A stretch of DNA of 64,000 nt from a marine actinobacterium MedAcidi-G3. Its GTDB lineage: Bacteria; Actinomycetota; Acidimicrobiia; Acidimicrobiales; Poriferisodalaceae. The position numbers and the translations under genes are program-made. Under the pieces are notes generated by a model. It saw only the letters and a list, made by a program, of their open reading frames with translations. It did no database searches and was not told the DNA's origin. The number at the start of each line of letters is the position of its first letter. Positions within the stretch are counted from its first letter, which is position 1. Of this stretch, positions 1 to 8,827 are shown one piece after another. The stretch is taken from the NCBI GenBank assembly GCA_000817105.1, contig JUEP01000003.1, positions 62,001 to 126,000 of the forward strand. Direction: 5' to 3'.

Positions 1-575
1 CGAGTTCGGCCTGCGCAATTGACGACAACAGTAACGCCCGGGTCAAGTAAATCGAAGACTCTGTATACCAGTTCTCCTCCCGGACAAGAGCGTCCTTTGG
101 GGATGCTCATTCGGTTAAATTCGCGCTCGGTTCTCGAGTCCAAAATGACTAGAGGGCGGCCTTCGGTAATCCATTCGTTTAATTGATCCGCTGCGACATG
201 TGGTGTTGCGTAGTGGCGTTCGACTAGCTCACCAAACAGCTTCGATGGAACATTTACGCCTGAATAAAGTTCGTGCCCTGCTCCTGTCCAAGAATTAATC
301 CCACCCTCTAAGACTTTTACGTTTGTCCATCCATGTGTCTCAAGAATATTTTGGAGCGACTTGGGCTCCTCTTCCTCATCACCAGCAATAACTATTGGAA
401 CTGAGCGTCGAGGTAAAAGAACTTCCATGGCGTCCGGGACATCTTCGAGGCGTAGGCTGGCCGCCCACAAAAGATGACCTTCGCGATATCTTTCGTGATC
501 TCGGGGATCGACGATCGCTAACTCTTCAGGGCTCCTGATTGCATCGACCAGGCTGCTAACCGAAATGCTGTCCAT
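1..575 (-). CDS. Tandem rhodanese-domain sulfurtransferase (3' end outside window)
   Basis: An open frame starts at the ATG at 575-573 and runs off the left edge (191 codons visible). The first rhodanese-like domain (about residues 10-100) has no cysteine at its active loop, which reads VIAGDEEEEP, so it is probably inactive. A second domain starts near residue 110 and carries the candidate catalytic Cys187 in the loop NCAGRTR, typical of multi-domain rhodaneses. Such enzymes move sulfane sulfur between thiols in the cytoplasm. The start overlaps the stop of the upstream cysteine-dioxygenase-like gene by one base (TGATG), so the two are probably co-translated and act together in cysteine/sulfur oxidation. 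Further domains may lie beyond the window edge. Confidence 0.85.
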   Translation of the reverse strand, partial: MDSISVSSLVDAIRSPEELAIVDPRDHERYREGHLLWAASLRLEDVPDAMEVLLPRRSVPIVIAGDEEEEPKSLQNILETHGWTNVKVLEGGINSWTGAGHELYSGVNVPSKLFGELVERHYATPHVAADQLNEWITEGRPLVILDSRTEREFNRMSIPKGRSCPGGELVYRVFDLLDPGVTVVVNCAGRT

Positions 576-1144
576 CACGCGCGAGCATCAACGATTGGAT
601 ACCGGATTTTCATAGTTCGCCATTCTCTATCAGATTCGCTCCAATAGTTACGTGGCGGAAGATCGAGCAGATCATGTCCATAGCAGTGGAAATTTAGTGA
701 CCCGCCCTGCACATGGATGGAATGGACATCATCAGCTAGGAAGGCGATACCTGTCCCGTGCTCAACCACCATTTCTTCTAGGACTTTGGGCGGCCCTTGT
801 CCAGCAACCGTTGCATATCGGCGATTAGTTTCCCGACCTTCTAAACCCACAATGCACGCCCAAGTTAAGTGGTCGTGTGGTGGAGCTTGAGTTGTGTCGG
901 CGACTGACTGCACATACAGCGCGAACCGATGATCTTCATCTTGGGACAATAAATAAAGGGTACTGCCGTCTCTTGTTTCGTCAGATGGGAAGTCACTCCA
1001 CGGGAACAGTTTTTTTTGTTTCGCCAATTCAACGAGACGATGCCGAATCAACTCAACGGAGTCACGGTCAATCCCTTTAGCATCAATATCTCTAATGTCT
1101 GACATCGCCGCTGCGATTGCGGCGGTTCTCTCAGCGTTAGCCAT
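575..1144 (-). CDS. Cysteine dioxygenase family protein (cupin)
   Basis: A 189-residue cupin of the cysteine dioxygenase/3-mercaptopropionate dioxygenase type. The iron-binding set is visible as His90-Asp-His92 in the first cupin motif and His144 in the segment HSIHVQGG; the 52-residue spacing between the last two matches known cysteine dioxygenases. The family oxidises a thiol to a sulfinate with O2 in the cytoplasm. The gene is coupled to a downstream multi-domain rhodanese and follows an enoyl-CoA hydratase gene. Cysteine, 3-mercaptopropionate or another small thiol could be the substrate; the sequence alone does not decide. Confidence 0.85.
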   Translation of the reverse strand: MANAERTAAIAAAMSDIRDIDAKGIDRDSVELIRHRLVELAKQKKLFPWSDFPSDETRDGSTLYLLSQDEDHRFALYVQSVADTTQAPPHDHLTWACIVGLEGRETNRRYATVAGQGPPKVLEEMVVEHGTGIAFLADDVHSIHVQGGSLNFHCYGHDLLDLPPRNYWSESDREWRTMKIRYPIVDARA

Positions 1145-1170
1145 TACTTATTGGCTCCATCAAATGACCT

Positions 1171-1947
1171 CTAACGACCTTTCCATTGCGGAGGACGTTT
1201 CTCAGAAAACGCAACTGGTCCTTCGACGTAATCTTCACTCTTACTCATCGCCTTTACAGCCTCGTATTTACCTTCGTGGGCAGCTCGCACACCAGCCTGG
1301 TCTAACCCTTGCATGGCGGCCTGTTTTGTTGCCCTAATCGACATCGGAGAACATTCGAGAATCATTTCTGCCCAGCGGCGAGCTTCGCTAAGAGCTTCTC
1401 CCTCTGGTGTCACAGCTGTTACGAAGCCCAGCTCATAACCTTCCTGAGCCAAGACATGGCGGCCAGTCAACATCATCCCCATAGCGCGTTTCAGCCCAAT
1501 CTGCCGAGGAAGACGATGGACTCCGGCAGCTAAAGCAGCCAAGCCAACTTTGGGTTCGGGCAACGCCATCCGTGCATTTTCACTGGCGATAATCATGTCG
1601 CAAGCAAGGGCGATTTCGAAGCCACCGCCCATAGCGACTCCGTTGACGGCTGCAATAACAGGTTTATCAAGATCCCATCGAGATGTTAATCCGCCAAAGC
1701 CACTAGCTGGCATAGCGGAGCGATCTCCACCTTCGGCCTGGTACCGCAAGTCATTGCCTGCGCTAAAAGCCCGATCACCCTCGCCTGTAACTATGGCTAC
1801 CCATAGCTCGGGGTCATTTTGAAATTCATCGAATAGTTCTGCCATCTCTGCGTTAGCAGGTGGGTGCAGCGCGTTCATTCGCTCGGGTCGGTTAATTGTG
1901 ACAGTGAATATGTGACCGTCACGTTCTGCGTAACAAGAATCAGCCAT
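1171..1947 (-). CDS. Enoyl-CoA hydratase/isomerase family protein
   Basis: A 258-residue crotonase-fold protein. The oxyanion-hole segment GNDLRYQ is near residue 65, and two glutamates at the hydratase positions are present: Glu111 in GGGFEIALACD and Glu131 in LPEPKVGL, with the 20-residue spacing of genuine enoyl-CoA hydratases. This supports hydration of a 2-enoyl-CoA in beta-oxidation or a related CoA pathway, but the acyl chain is unknown. The ATG at 1947 lies a few bases inside the end of a short upstream frame (1940-2062), and tRNA-Tyr precedes it on the same strand. Confidence 0.9.
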   Translation of the reverse strand: MADSCYAERDGHIFTVTINRPERMNALHPPANAEMAELFDEFQNDPELWVAIVTGEGDRAFSAGNDLRYQAEGGDRSAMPASGFGGLTSRWDLDKPVIAAVNGVAMGGGFEIALACDMIIASENARMALPEPKVGLAALAAGVHRLPRQIGLKRAMGMMLTGRHVLAQEGYELGFVTAVTPEGEALSEARRWAEMILECSPMSIRATKQAAMQGLDQAGVRAAHEGKYEAVKAMSKSEDYVEGPVAFSEKRPPQWKGR

Positions 1948-2062
1948 CCTCGGAAGTTAGCTCATGAGCGCGATAGGGCGCCTCTTCTTCTGGTTTGGCG
2001 AGCGATGACTTGTCAATAGCGAGCCGCTCGTTCATGCGGCGTGTTAGCTCTTGGAGGCGCAT
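1940..2062 (-). CDS. Possible 40-residue small protein coupled to the enoyl-CoA hydratase
   Basis: A short frame from the ATG at 2062 gives an Arg/Glu-rich peptide that starts MRLQELTRRMNERLAID and ends RAHELTSEDG. Its stop overlaps the start of the enoyl-CoA hydratase gene by 8 bases, which would permit translational coupling. It lies directly after tRNA-Tyr on the same strand. I recognise no family. The charged composition looks protein-like, but the frame is too short to be sure, and it could simply be the leader between tRNA and gene. Confidence 0.3.
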   Translation of the reverse strand: MRLQELTRRMNERLAIDKSSLAKPEEEAPYRAHELTSEDG

Positions 2063-2082
2063 CCACCACATACCAGGCGCGG

Positions 2083-2168
2083 TGGTGGGCCGGGGAGGAT
2101 TCGAACCTCCGTAGGTGTGAACCGACGGGTTTACAGCCCGTTCCCTTTGGCCGCTCGGGCACCGACCC
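2083..2168 (-). tRNA. tRNA-Tyr (anticodon GTA)
   Basis: On the minus strand the acceptor GGGTCGG (2168-2162) pairs with CCGGCCC (2093-2087) with one G-U pair. The anticodon loop reads CTGTAAA, giving anticodon GTA. The T-arm GGAGGTTCGAATCCTCC is canonical, and a long variable arm is present, as expected of bacterial tRNA-Tyr. The 3' CCA appears to be encoded (2085-2083). Confidence 0.95.
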
Positions 2169-2265
2169 AACGGCGGTTACGTTATCGGTTTGGTTCCATT
2201 GCCCCAAAGAAGATGACCGGTTTAAGCAATGACGAGTTTGCTAACCGCTCGCTATATTGCATTTC

Positions 2266-2754
2266 ATGGGTTCTTTTGACGTTGTTTCTCAATTAGATAT
2301 GCAGGAAGTTCGCAATGCTGTGGACCAGGCAGCACGGGAAGTGTCCACTCGTTACGATTTCAAAGATAGCGGGTCCCAAATAACTCTCTCAGAGGTCGAA
2401 ATTTCTCTGGCGAGTAGTAGCGAAGACCGGCTTAACGCTCTGCGACAGGTACTCGAAGAGAAATTGGTCAGAAGAAAGGTCAGCCTAAAGACACTTAGTT
2501 ATGGGGATGTCGAAGAGGCATCAGGAGCGACTGTTCGCCAACTGGCAGCGCTTCAGGCTGGGATTAACAGCGAAAAAGCAAAGGAATTAAATAAGTTCAT
2601 TAAGGGTCTAGGAATTAAAGGTGTTCAATCTCAAACCCAGGGTGACCAAGTTCGTGTAATTTCCAAAAAACGCGATGATCTGCAGACAGTAATCACAAAA
2701 ATGAAGGAAGCAGATTTCGAGTTGCCGCTGCAATTTGAAAACTTCCGAGACTGA
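2266..2754 (+). CDS. YajQ family nucleotide-binding protein
   Basis: A 162-residue protein starting MGSFDVVSQLD, which matches the family start M-x-SFDVVS; an upstream TTG at 2257 would only add three residues. The family pattern of paired ferredoxin-like domains is visible, with STRYDFKDS near residue 31 and the C-terminal QVRVISKKRDDLQ segment. YajQ proteins bind nucleotides and some bind cyclic di-GMP or RNA; the role in this lineage is unknown. It converges on htpX with almost no intergenic space. Confidence 0.93.
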   Translation: MGSFDVVSQLDMQEVRNAVDQAAREVSTRYDFKDSGSQITLSEVEISLASSSEDRLNALRQVLEEKLVRRKVSLKTLSYGDVEEASGATVRQLAALQAGINSEKAKELNKFIKGLGIKGVQSQTQGDQVRVISKKRDDLQTVITKMKEADFELPLQFENFRD

Positions 2755-2755
2755 C

Positions 2756-3610
2756 CTAAATACCCTCGCGCCAACTTTCATCACGCAATCGGGCAATTCT
2801 TTTTTCCATAGGAGGGTGCGTCGTGAAAAGGTTGCGAAAGGCCATCTGACGGCCAGCCAAGGGATTCGCTATATACATTTGTGCTTGATTCGCATTTGCC
2901 AAACTTGGAATCGAGCGGCTGGCAAGATCTAGCTTCTCTAATGCAGCGGCAAGAGGTTCACCGTCGCCGATCATTCGCGCAGCGGTTCTATCTGCTTGAA
3001 ATTCTCGACTTCGGCTGATCGCCATTTGAATAAGAGCCGCAGCTATCGGGGCGATAATGATCAGGAGTATGTCAACGAGCGGATTACGGTCCCGATCTCT
3101 ATTGCCACCTCCGAAAATCATCGCAAATTGGGCCATGTTCGCGACAAAGCTGATTGCCATCGCTATTGCGGCAGCGACCGAACCGATAAGGATGTCGCGA
3201 TTCTTTATGTGCGCCATCTCATGCGCCAAGACGCCTCGTATTTGGTCCCACGAAAGATGCTGGATGAGTCCCTCGGTAACGCACACCGCCGCGTGGCTTG
3301 GGTTTCGACCTGTTGCGAAAGCGTTCGGCTGCGGATCGGGGCTTACATAGATTCGGGGCATTGGTTGGTTAGAAAGATCACATAGCTCTCTCATTATTGA
3401 CCAGTATTCGGGGAGCTGGTCTTCTTCTACCTCGACAGCTCGAGCTGAGCGGATAGCCAATTTGTCGCTCATCCAGTAACTGCCACCGACTAGCGCCAAT
3501 GCAAGAAACAGACCAATCGTAAGTCCGCCTGATCCCCAAAAGCTGGAAATAAACATGATGAGCCCGCCCATTGCAGCAAGCAGCATCGTGGTTTTGAGGG
3601 TATTTTTCAT
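2756..3610 (-). CDS. htpX: Zinc metalloprotease HtpX
   Basis: A 284-residue M48-family membrane protease involved in quality control of membrane proteins. Two N-terminal transmembrane segments (about residues 8-26 and 29-47) are followed by the zinc motif His130-Glu131-x-x-His134 in LAHEMAHIKNRD. A further hydrophobic pair (about 145-165 and 178-197) comes next, then the third zinc ligand Glu203 in SREFQAD. Length and order match bacterial HtpX. The start is supported by an upstream GGAGGG. It lies downstream of the HAD gene on the same strand. Confidence 0.95.
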   Translation of the reverse strand: MKNTLKTTMLLAAMGGLIMFISSFWGSGGLTIGLFLALALVGGSYWMSDKLAIRSARAVEVEEDQLPEYWSIMRELCDLSNQPMPRIYVSPDPQPNAFATGRNPSHAAVCVTEGLIQHLSWDQIRGVLAHEMAHIKNRDILIGSVAAAIAMAISFVANMAQFAMIFGGGNRDRDRNPLVDILLIIIAPIAAALIQMAISRSREFQADRTAARMIGDGEPLAAALEKLDLASRSIPSLANANQAQMYIANPLAGRQMAFRNLFTTHPPMEKRIARLRDESWREGI

Positions 3611-3688
3611 TCGGATTCCCTCCAGAGTTGGTGCTTATCCCTAAACGTACCGTCTTCTAGGGGCACATTCCCCACAGACCGATCACAT

Positions 3689-4180
3689 TTAATGAGGGTG
3701 ATATCCGCTGTCTAAAAATATTGTGGGTATGCCTTCACTTTTGTACATACGCACGTTTCTCATGTCGTCGTCAATGGCCAACATCGGAATGTAGCCCTGA
3801 TGCCTGAGGGTCGCGGTCTCCTCACGTTTAAAACCTGGCGATGGCTGGAAGTCTCCAAGTGGCCTCATGATCAGGAGGTCGTAACGGATTTTGTGCAGAT
3901 GTAACCAATCAAGAGTCGCCTTTTGAATCCACGTTGGCCTGGATGTTAAAAGGACGATTGTCAATTCGAGGGCCAACAGTTCCAGCAGTGTTTTGTTCTC
4001 TTCAAAAACACCATCCCCGCCGCACTCTGCGAAGAATCCATCCCAGTCGCGCCACGGGGGATCTAGATAGTGTTGGCGATGTGCTGCATCAGCCAACACG
4101 CCGTCAATATCGACAACGACACACTCTCCTGGTTGGTCGGCTATTTGCCTCCAATGCCAATGTCTAGGGATCTTCCTCAT
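3689..4180 (-). CDS. HAD-superfamily phosphatase, polynucleotide kinase 3'-phosphatase-like
   Basis: A 163-residue HAD-fold protein with the nucleophile motif VDIDGVLAD (Asp24, Asp26). A downstream acidic motif, LAIDDDMRNVRMYKSEGI (Asp137-Asp139), has the shape seen in the phosphatase half of polynucleotide kinase/phosphatase proteins. It probably removes a phosphate from a nucleotide or nucleic-acid end; the substrate is not decidable from sequence. It sits 17 bases after the acetyl-CoA synthetase gene on the same strand and may share its transcript. Confidence 0.75.
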   Translation of the reverse strand: MRKIPRHWHWRQIADQPGECVVVDIDGVLADAAHRQHYLDPPWRDWDGFFAECGGDGVFEENKTLLELLALELTIVLLTSRPTWIQKATLDWLHLHKIRYDLLIMRPLGDFQPSPGFKREETATLRHQGYIPMLAIDDDMRNVRMYKSEGIPTIFLDSGYHPH

Positions 4181-4197
4181 AATGCGGGCAGCAGGAG

Positions 4198-6189
4198 TTA
4201 ATCCTCCTGCGGCGCCTGTTCAGCGCGATCTCTGATTTCATCGACAACAGTTGCGTCGGCAAGAGTGGTGGTATCTCCGAGTTGCCGGCCTTCAGCAACA
4301 TCACGGAGGAGCCGTCGCATTATTTTCCCTGAGCGAGTTTTAGGCAGATCGGGAACCAGAACAACCGCTTTAGGTCTTGCGATAGCTCCAAGTTTTTTCG
4401 AAACGTGTTGTCTTATTTCTTCTCGCAGTTCGTCGCTTGGGTCATTCCCACCTCTCAGAATGCAATATCCAACTATTGCTTGGCCCGTGGTCTCATCGGT
4501 GGCACCAACGACTGCTGCCTCCGCCACTGAGGAGTGGTCAACTAACGCCGACTCAACTTCGGTTGTTGAAATGCGGTGCCCTGATACGTTCATCACGTCA
4601 TCGACTCTTCCCAACAACCATAAGTAGCCATCGTCGTCAATCTTTGCACCGTCACCAGCAAAATATCGGCCAGGATATTCTGACCAATAGGTCTCTTTGT
4701 ATCGCTCTGGGTCGCCCCAGATACCTCGGAGCATCGATGGCCAGGGTTCCGTAATCGTTAGGTACCCGCCGCCTTTCTCTACCTTATTTCCACTGTCATC
4801 TACTACCTCAACTACTACGCCCGGAATAGCATGCGTAGCTGATCCCGGCTTTGTTGTGGTTACGCCTGGCATAGGAGTGATCATGTGGCCGCCAGTTTCG
4901 GTTTGCCACCATGTATCCACAATTGGGCAACGTTCATTCCCAATGTGCGTGTGATACCACATCCAAGCTTCTGGGTTTATTGGCTCCCCCACAGTCCCCA
5001 AAACTCGCAAACTGGACAAATCGTGCTCGTCGATTTCCTGAGCTCCCCATTTCATAAAGGTGCGTATAGCGGTTGGCGCTGTGTATAGCTGCGTTACCCC
5101 ATATCGCTCGACTATGTCCCACAAGCGATCCTTTGGCCAATCACCTCTTTCGCCTTTGCGAAATTCTGGGCGCGGAGTATCAGGGGTTCCTTCGTACATC
5201 ACTGAGGTCGCCCCGTTAGCTAACGGTCCGTAAACGATGTAGCTGTGACCAGTAACCCATCCAATATCTGCAGCGCACCAATAGACGTCGGAATCTGCGT
5301 TGAGATCAAAAATATATTTGTGGGTGAATGCAACTTGGGTCAGATAGCCCCCCGTGGTGTGCATAATTCCTTTGGGTTTAGCTGTTGTTCCAGAGGTGTA
5401 CAGCAGATACAGCAAATCTTCGCTATCGAGCTGCTCCGCTGGGCAGTCGGATGAGGCTGTTTCCATCAATTCGTGGTACCAGTTATCAACTGCCTCGTTC
5501 CAGACGACTTCTTGACCTGTGCGTTTCACCACCACAACGTTTTCGATCGTTTTAGTTGCTTCTACAGAAGCGTCTGCTGTGTCCTTAAGTGGAAATGTGT
5601 CTCCGCGCCTATAGCCGCCGTCAGCGGTTATCAAAAGTTTGGCGCTCGCGTCATCAATCCGATCTGACAGCGAGTCCGCTGAAAACCCGCCAAAGACAAT
5701 TGAGTGAGGAGCACCAATTCTTGCACACGCAAGCATTGCAACTGGGAGTTCGGGAATCATTGGCATGTAGATACATACGCGATCACCTTTTTCGACTCCC
5801 AAAGATTTTAAGACATTCGAGAATTTTGATACTTCTTCGAGAAGGTCCCCATAAGTGATGGTTCTGGTGTCTCCAGGTTCGCCTTCCCAATAGAAGGCAA
5901 CCTTGTCTGCTCGACCGGCTTCTACATGTCGATCCAGACAGTTGTACGAAACATTGAGCTTCCCATTTAGAAACCATTTGGCAAACGGGAGTTCCCATTC
6001 AAGCACTGTGTCAAAGTCTTCAAACCAGGTGACGAGTTCTCTAGCCTGGCGAGCCCAAAAGCCAAGTCTGTCCGCTTCGGCTTCCTCATACAGACTTCTA
6101 TCAGTCACTATCGCGTTACTCTGAAAAGCGTCTGAAGGCGCAAAGCTGCGGTCTTCTACGTAGTAATCCTCGATCGTTGGTTCAGCCAT
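4198..6189 (-). CDS. acsA: Acetyl-CoA synthetase
   Basis: A 663-residue AMP-forming ligase that makes acetyl-CoA from acetate, ATP and CoA in the cytoplasm. The P-loop-like motif [18 protein letters not shown] is near residues 267-284, the hinge region [20 protein letters not shown] follows, and the C-terminal [11 protein letters not shown] holds the catalytic and typically acetylatable lysine (about residue 622). Length is as expected. A Shine-Dalgarno GGGGAG precedes the ATG at 6189. It follows the complex I/MidA run on the same strand after an 89-base gap. Confidence 0.97.
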   Translation of the reverse strand: MAEPTIEDYYVEDRSFAPSDAFQSNAIVTDRSLYEEAEADRLGFWARQARELVTWFEDFDTVLEWELPFAKWFLNGKLNVSYNCLDRHVEAGRADKVAFYWEGEPGDTRTITYGDLLEEVSKFSNVLKSLGVEKGDRVCIYMPMIPELPVAMLACARIGAPHSIVFGGFSADSLSDRIDDASAKLLITADGGYRRGDTFPLKDTADASVEATKTIENVVVVKRTGQEVVWNEAVDNWYHELMETASSDCPAEQLDSEDLLYLLYTSGTTAKPKGIMHTTGGYLTQVAFTHKYIFDLNADSDVYWCAADIGWVTGHSYIVYGPLANGATSVMYEGTPDTPRPEFRKGERGDWPKDRLWDIVERYGVTQLYTAPTAIRTFMKWGAQEIDEHDLSSLRVLGTVGEPINPEAWMWYHTHIGNERCPIVDTWWQTETGGHMITPMPGVTTTKPGSATHAIPGVVVEVVDDSGNKVEKGGGYLTITEPWPSMLRGIWGDPERYKETYWSEYPGRYFAGDGAKIDDDGYLWLLGRVDDVMNVSGHRISTTEVESALVDHSSVAEAAVVGATDETTGQAIVGYCILRGGNDPSDELREEIRQHVSKKLGAIARPKAVVLVPDLPKTRSGKIMRRLLRDVAEGRQLGDTTTLADATVVDEIRDRAEQAPQED

Positions 6190-6278
6190 CTTGCTCCCCT
6201 TTGTGGAAGGCGTCCTAACTTCGACTCGACAGCTTGCGAGCCTAGCTCCTAGTTCCTCTAGGTTCGGGTGGGATCTAA

Positions 6279-7295
6279 TTAATCACTGATTTGCCACTCA
6301 GCCACTAGAAATGCTCCGAGACCCGTTTGACTCGTAAGCGCAGCGGCTTCATCTAGAACTTGTCGCGCCGCCACTGCCGTCGAATCTGGGGACGCAGCGG
6401 CATCTCTCCACTGTTCACGCGCCCATTCCGTCATCGATTCAATGCCTTGTGAAACAAGCCAGTCCGCTTGGAGACTAATACGGGGCGAACCTGGTAATTG
6501 GTCGAACGCTACGTCGCAGGTAATGTCACGAGTCCCTGGCTCGGCGTATGGCGTGCCAGCTCGATGATGTCCTCTATAGGTTCGTAACCATTCCCCTAAG
6601 GGTCGATCAAGCAGCGCCTCAGAGTTCTCAACTCCGTAGTCAAACGCCAAGATCCTTCCTCGCTCCAGGAGTTTCATAGCGCGATTTATCCATACCGCAC
6701 CCTTCACGTGTAACGGAAGCGTTGTCCCCGGCGACGCTTTAGGTGCAAGAGATGCTGCCATCGTCGCAGCTGAATTTTCTGCAGGCTGCCAGGCTTCGTT
6801 CCCGTTTTCTACGTGGAGTTCGAGCCACCCTTCAGCGGCCTTTCGCACAACTCGCGGTGGAAGGTTATCCAGCAATTCGTTGGCTAGAACTACTCCTACA
6901 AAGGGTCCTACAGGAAGGTCTTTCAGTGCAGCTACAGGAATTTCTTCTCGATCTATGAAGCAACTTTCGGTGACTCGCGCAAATGCGGTTTCGCGTTGGT
7001 GGTCTGATCGCTCAATCATGACGTAACGCAAAGCATCTGCGCAGTCTTGAATTGACAAGAAAATGTCTCTACAAAGCGACCCAATCCCCGATCCAGCTTC
7101 GACCACTACAAAAGGGTCTGGACACTTCAATTCATGCCATACCTGATCTAGATACGAGGCCACACAGCCACCAAAAAGCGTGCTCGTTTCGGGGGACGTT
7201 ATGAAATCGCCGCCTTGAGTTCCTGCTCGCCCATGTTGCGTGTAGAAACCCTGCGGACCGTAGAGGGCTTCCTCCGCATACAAGTCGAAGCGCAT
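6279..7295 (-). CDS. MidA/NDUFAF7-type SAM-dependent methyltransferase
   Basis: A 338-residue COG1565-type methyltransferase. The family signature GDFITSPET (about residues 29-37) is present, followed by the SAM-binding loop [10 protein letters not shown] (about 65-74) and [13 protein letters not shown] (about 136-148). In mitochondria the homologue NDUFAF7 dimethylates an arginine of NDUFS2, the NuoD counterpart, during complex I assembly. Here the gene sits 39 bases after nuoN of the 11-subunit complex I cluster, on the same strand, so a matching role in complex I maturation is a reasonable inference. NuoD of that cluster keeps the target arginine, while NuoD of the other cluster does not. 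Confidence 0.88.
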   Translation of the reverse strand: MRFDLYAEEALYGPQGFYTQHGRAGTQGGDFITSPETSTLFGGCVASYLDQVWHELKCPDPFVVVEAGSGIGSLCRDIFLSIQDCADALRYVMIERSDHQRETAFARVTESCFIDREEIPVAALKDLPVGPFVGVVLANELLDNLPPRVVRKAAEGWLELHVENGNEAWQPAENSAATMAASLAPKASPGTTLPLHVKGAVWINRAMKLLERGRILAFDYGVENSEALLDRPLGEWLRTYRGHHRAGTPYAEPGTRDITCDVAFDQLPGSPRISLQADWLVSQGIESMTEWAREQWRDAAASPDSTAVAARQVLDEAAALTSQTGLGAFLVAEWQISD

Positions 7296-7334
7296 CAGGA
7301 AGTATGCCCGACAAAACGGGTCAATCTGACTTTC

Positions 7335-8825
7335 CTATCCACCCAATGCGGACAGCACCGACACCTCGCCAAAGTGACCGACAAGACCGGGCAAAATCCC
7401 AAAGGCCATGGTTGCGATTATGGTCATCGCTAGAGCCGCTTTCAAAGAACCAGTCATTACAACCGGTCGTTCGTCTCCATCGGGTGCTGGTTGGAACCAC
7501 ATTTGGCCGAGAATACGCGCGTAATAGGCGAATGCGATAACTGTGTTAACAGCTACTACAACTCCCAAACCTGCTGCCCAACCGCCACCGGCATCCAATA
7601 AGGCTCTGAAAAGTCCAAATTTGGCGAACCAACCACCTGCCGGCGGTATTCCAGCTAGGGCTGCTAAGAAAATTGTCATCGCAACGGCGAGGCCTGGGGC
7701 ATATTGGAAAAGACCCCCATAGCTATCAATTTCACCTGAACGCGTCTTTCTAGCTACCGCCAAGACAACAGTAAATGCCCCCAAATTCATGAACGCATAA
7801 ATCGCCATATAGATCACGACAGCTTCGACCGCTCGTGCCGGCGCATCAGCAGCGACAGCAAATGGCACCAACATAAAGCCGCCCTGGGCAACGCCTGAAT
7901 AGGCAAGCAAACGAACAATATTCGTCTGGCGAAGAGCGATGAGGTTGCCGATCGTCATCGTCAAAGCAGCGATCAACCAGAAAAAGGGTTGCACGACATC
8001 GTCGCGCCCAGCGAAGGCAACAAAAACAAGCTGTATTAAGGCCACCATGCCTGCGGTCTTAGAAGCAACAGCAAGGAAGGCAGTAACGGGTGTGGGAGCT
8101 CCTTCATAGGTATCTGGTGCCCATGTATGGAAGGGCACGGCCGAAACTTTGAAGGCAAAACCAATCAAGATGAATAGGATTCCGAGAATGGCGACTGGAC
8201 TTGAATCAAGTGAGCCAAGTTCCTCCGCTATTGCCCCGAAAGCCGTCGAGCCTGCAAGCCCGTATACCAAGGACATCCCATAGAGCATGACGGCAGAGGC
8301 GAAAACCCCCATTAAGTAATACTTGAGTCCTGCTTCGTTGGATCTGGCGCCTCCTTTCCTCCAAGCTGCCAGCATGTAAGCCGGGATCGAAAGCAGTTCC
8401 AGGGCAACAAAAACGCTAATGAGATCTCGAGAACTACTCATCATCACCATGCCCAACAACGAGGTGAGCATGAGGGTGTAATACTCATTTTCGTAGTAGT
8501 CACCGTCTCGGATGTAGTCAACCGACATGAGAATTACCACGTAGCCCGATATTAGGAAAAGGGCCTTTAGGACAAGCGAAAAGTCATCTATGACGTAAGC
8601 GCCACCAAACATTGTCCGGTCAGTACCATCAAGCGCCAAGGTTATGACTGGAAGCAAAGTTGCAAGCAGACCTATGCCTGCCAAGGTGGGCATTGCTTGC
8701 TTCGATCGATCATCCCAGATGATGTCAACAACAGTTATCAGGGTGCCAAATGCAAGGAGCGTTAGTTCAGGCGCGAGGGCATGCCAATCAAGCGCAGGAC
8801 GCGAGAAGGCGAGCAGAGCTTCCAT
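7335..8825 (-). CDS. nuoN: Complex I subunit NuoN (11-gene cluster)
   Basis: A 496-residue antiporter-like proton-pumping subunit with about 14 transmembrane segments. The conserved segment VPFHTWAPDTYEGAPTPVTA around the discontinuous TM7 identifies NuoN rather than NuoM or NuoL. It is the last structural gene of the nuoABCDHIJKLMN set and starts 3 bases after nuoM ends. The protein is clearly diverged from NuoN of the neighbouring 14-gene cluster, so the two are not a recent duplication. Confidence 0.95.
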   Translation of the reverse strand: MEALLAFSRPALDWHALAPELTLLAFGTLITVVDIIWDDRSKQAMPTLAGIGLLATLLPVITLALDGTDRTMFGGAYVIDDFSLVLKALFLISGYVVILMSVDYIRDGDYYENEYYTLMLTSLLGMVMMSSSRDLISVFVALELLSIPAYMLAAWRKGGARSNEAGLKYYLMGVFASAVMLYGMSLVYGLAGSTAFGAIAEELGSLDSSPVAILGILFILIGFAFKVSAVPFHTWAPDTYEGAPTPVTAFLAVASKTAGMVALIQLVFVAFAGRDDVVQPFFWLIAALTMTIGNLIALRQTNIVRLLAYSGVAQGGFMLVPFAVAADAPARAVEAVVIYMAIYAFMNLGAFTVVLAVARKTRSGEIDSYGGLFQYAPGLAVAMTIFLAALAGIPPAGGWFAKFGLFRALLDAGGGWAAGLGVVVAVNTVIAFAYYARILGQMWFQPAPDGDERPVVMTGSLKAALAMTIIATMAFGILPGLVGHFGEVSVLSALGG

Positions 8826-8827
8826 CG

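Noticed and set aside
2013-2207. Minus-strand frame across the tRNA-Tyr gene
   Set aside because: The core is the tRNA sequence itself, and the translation has no protein-like features.
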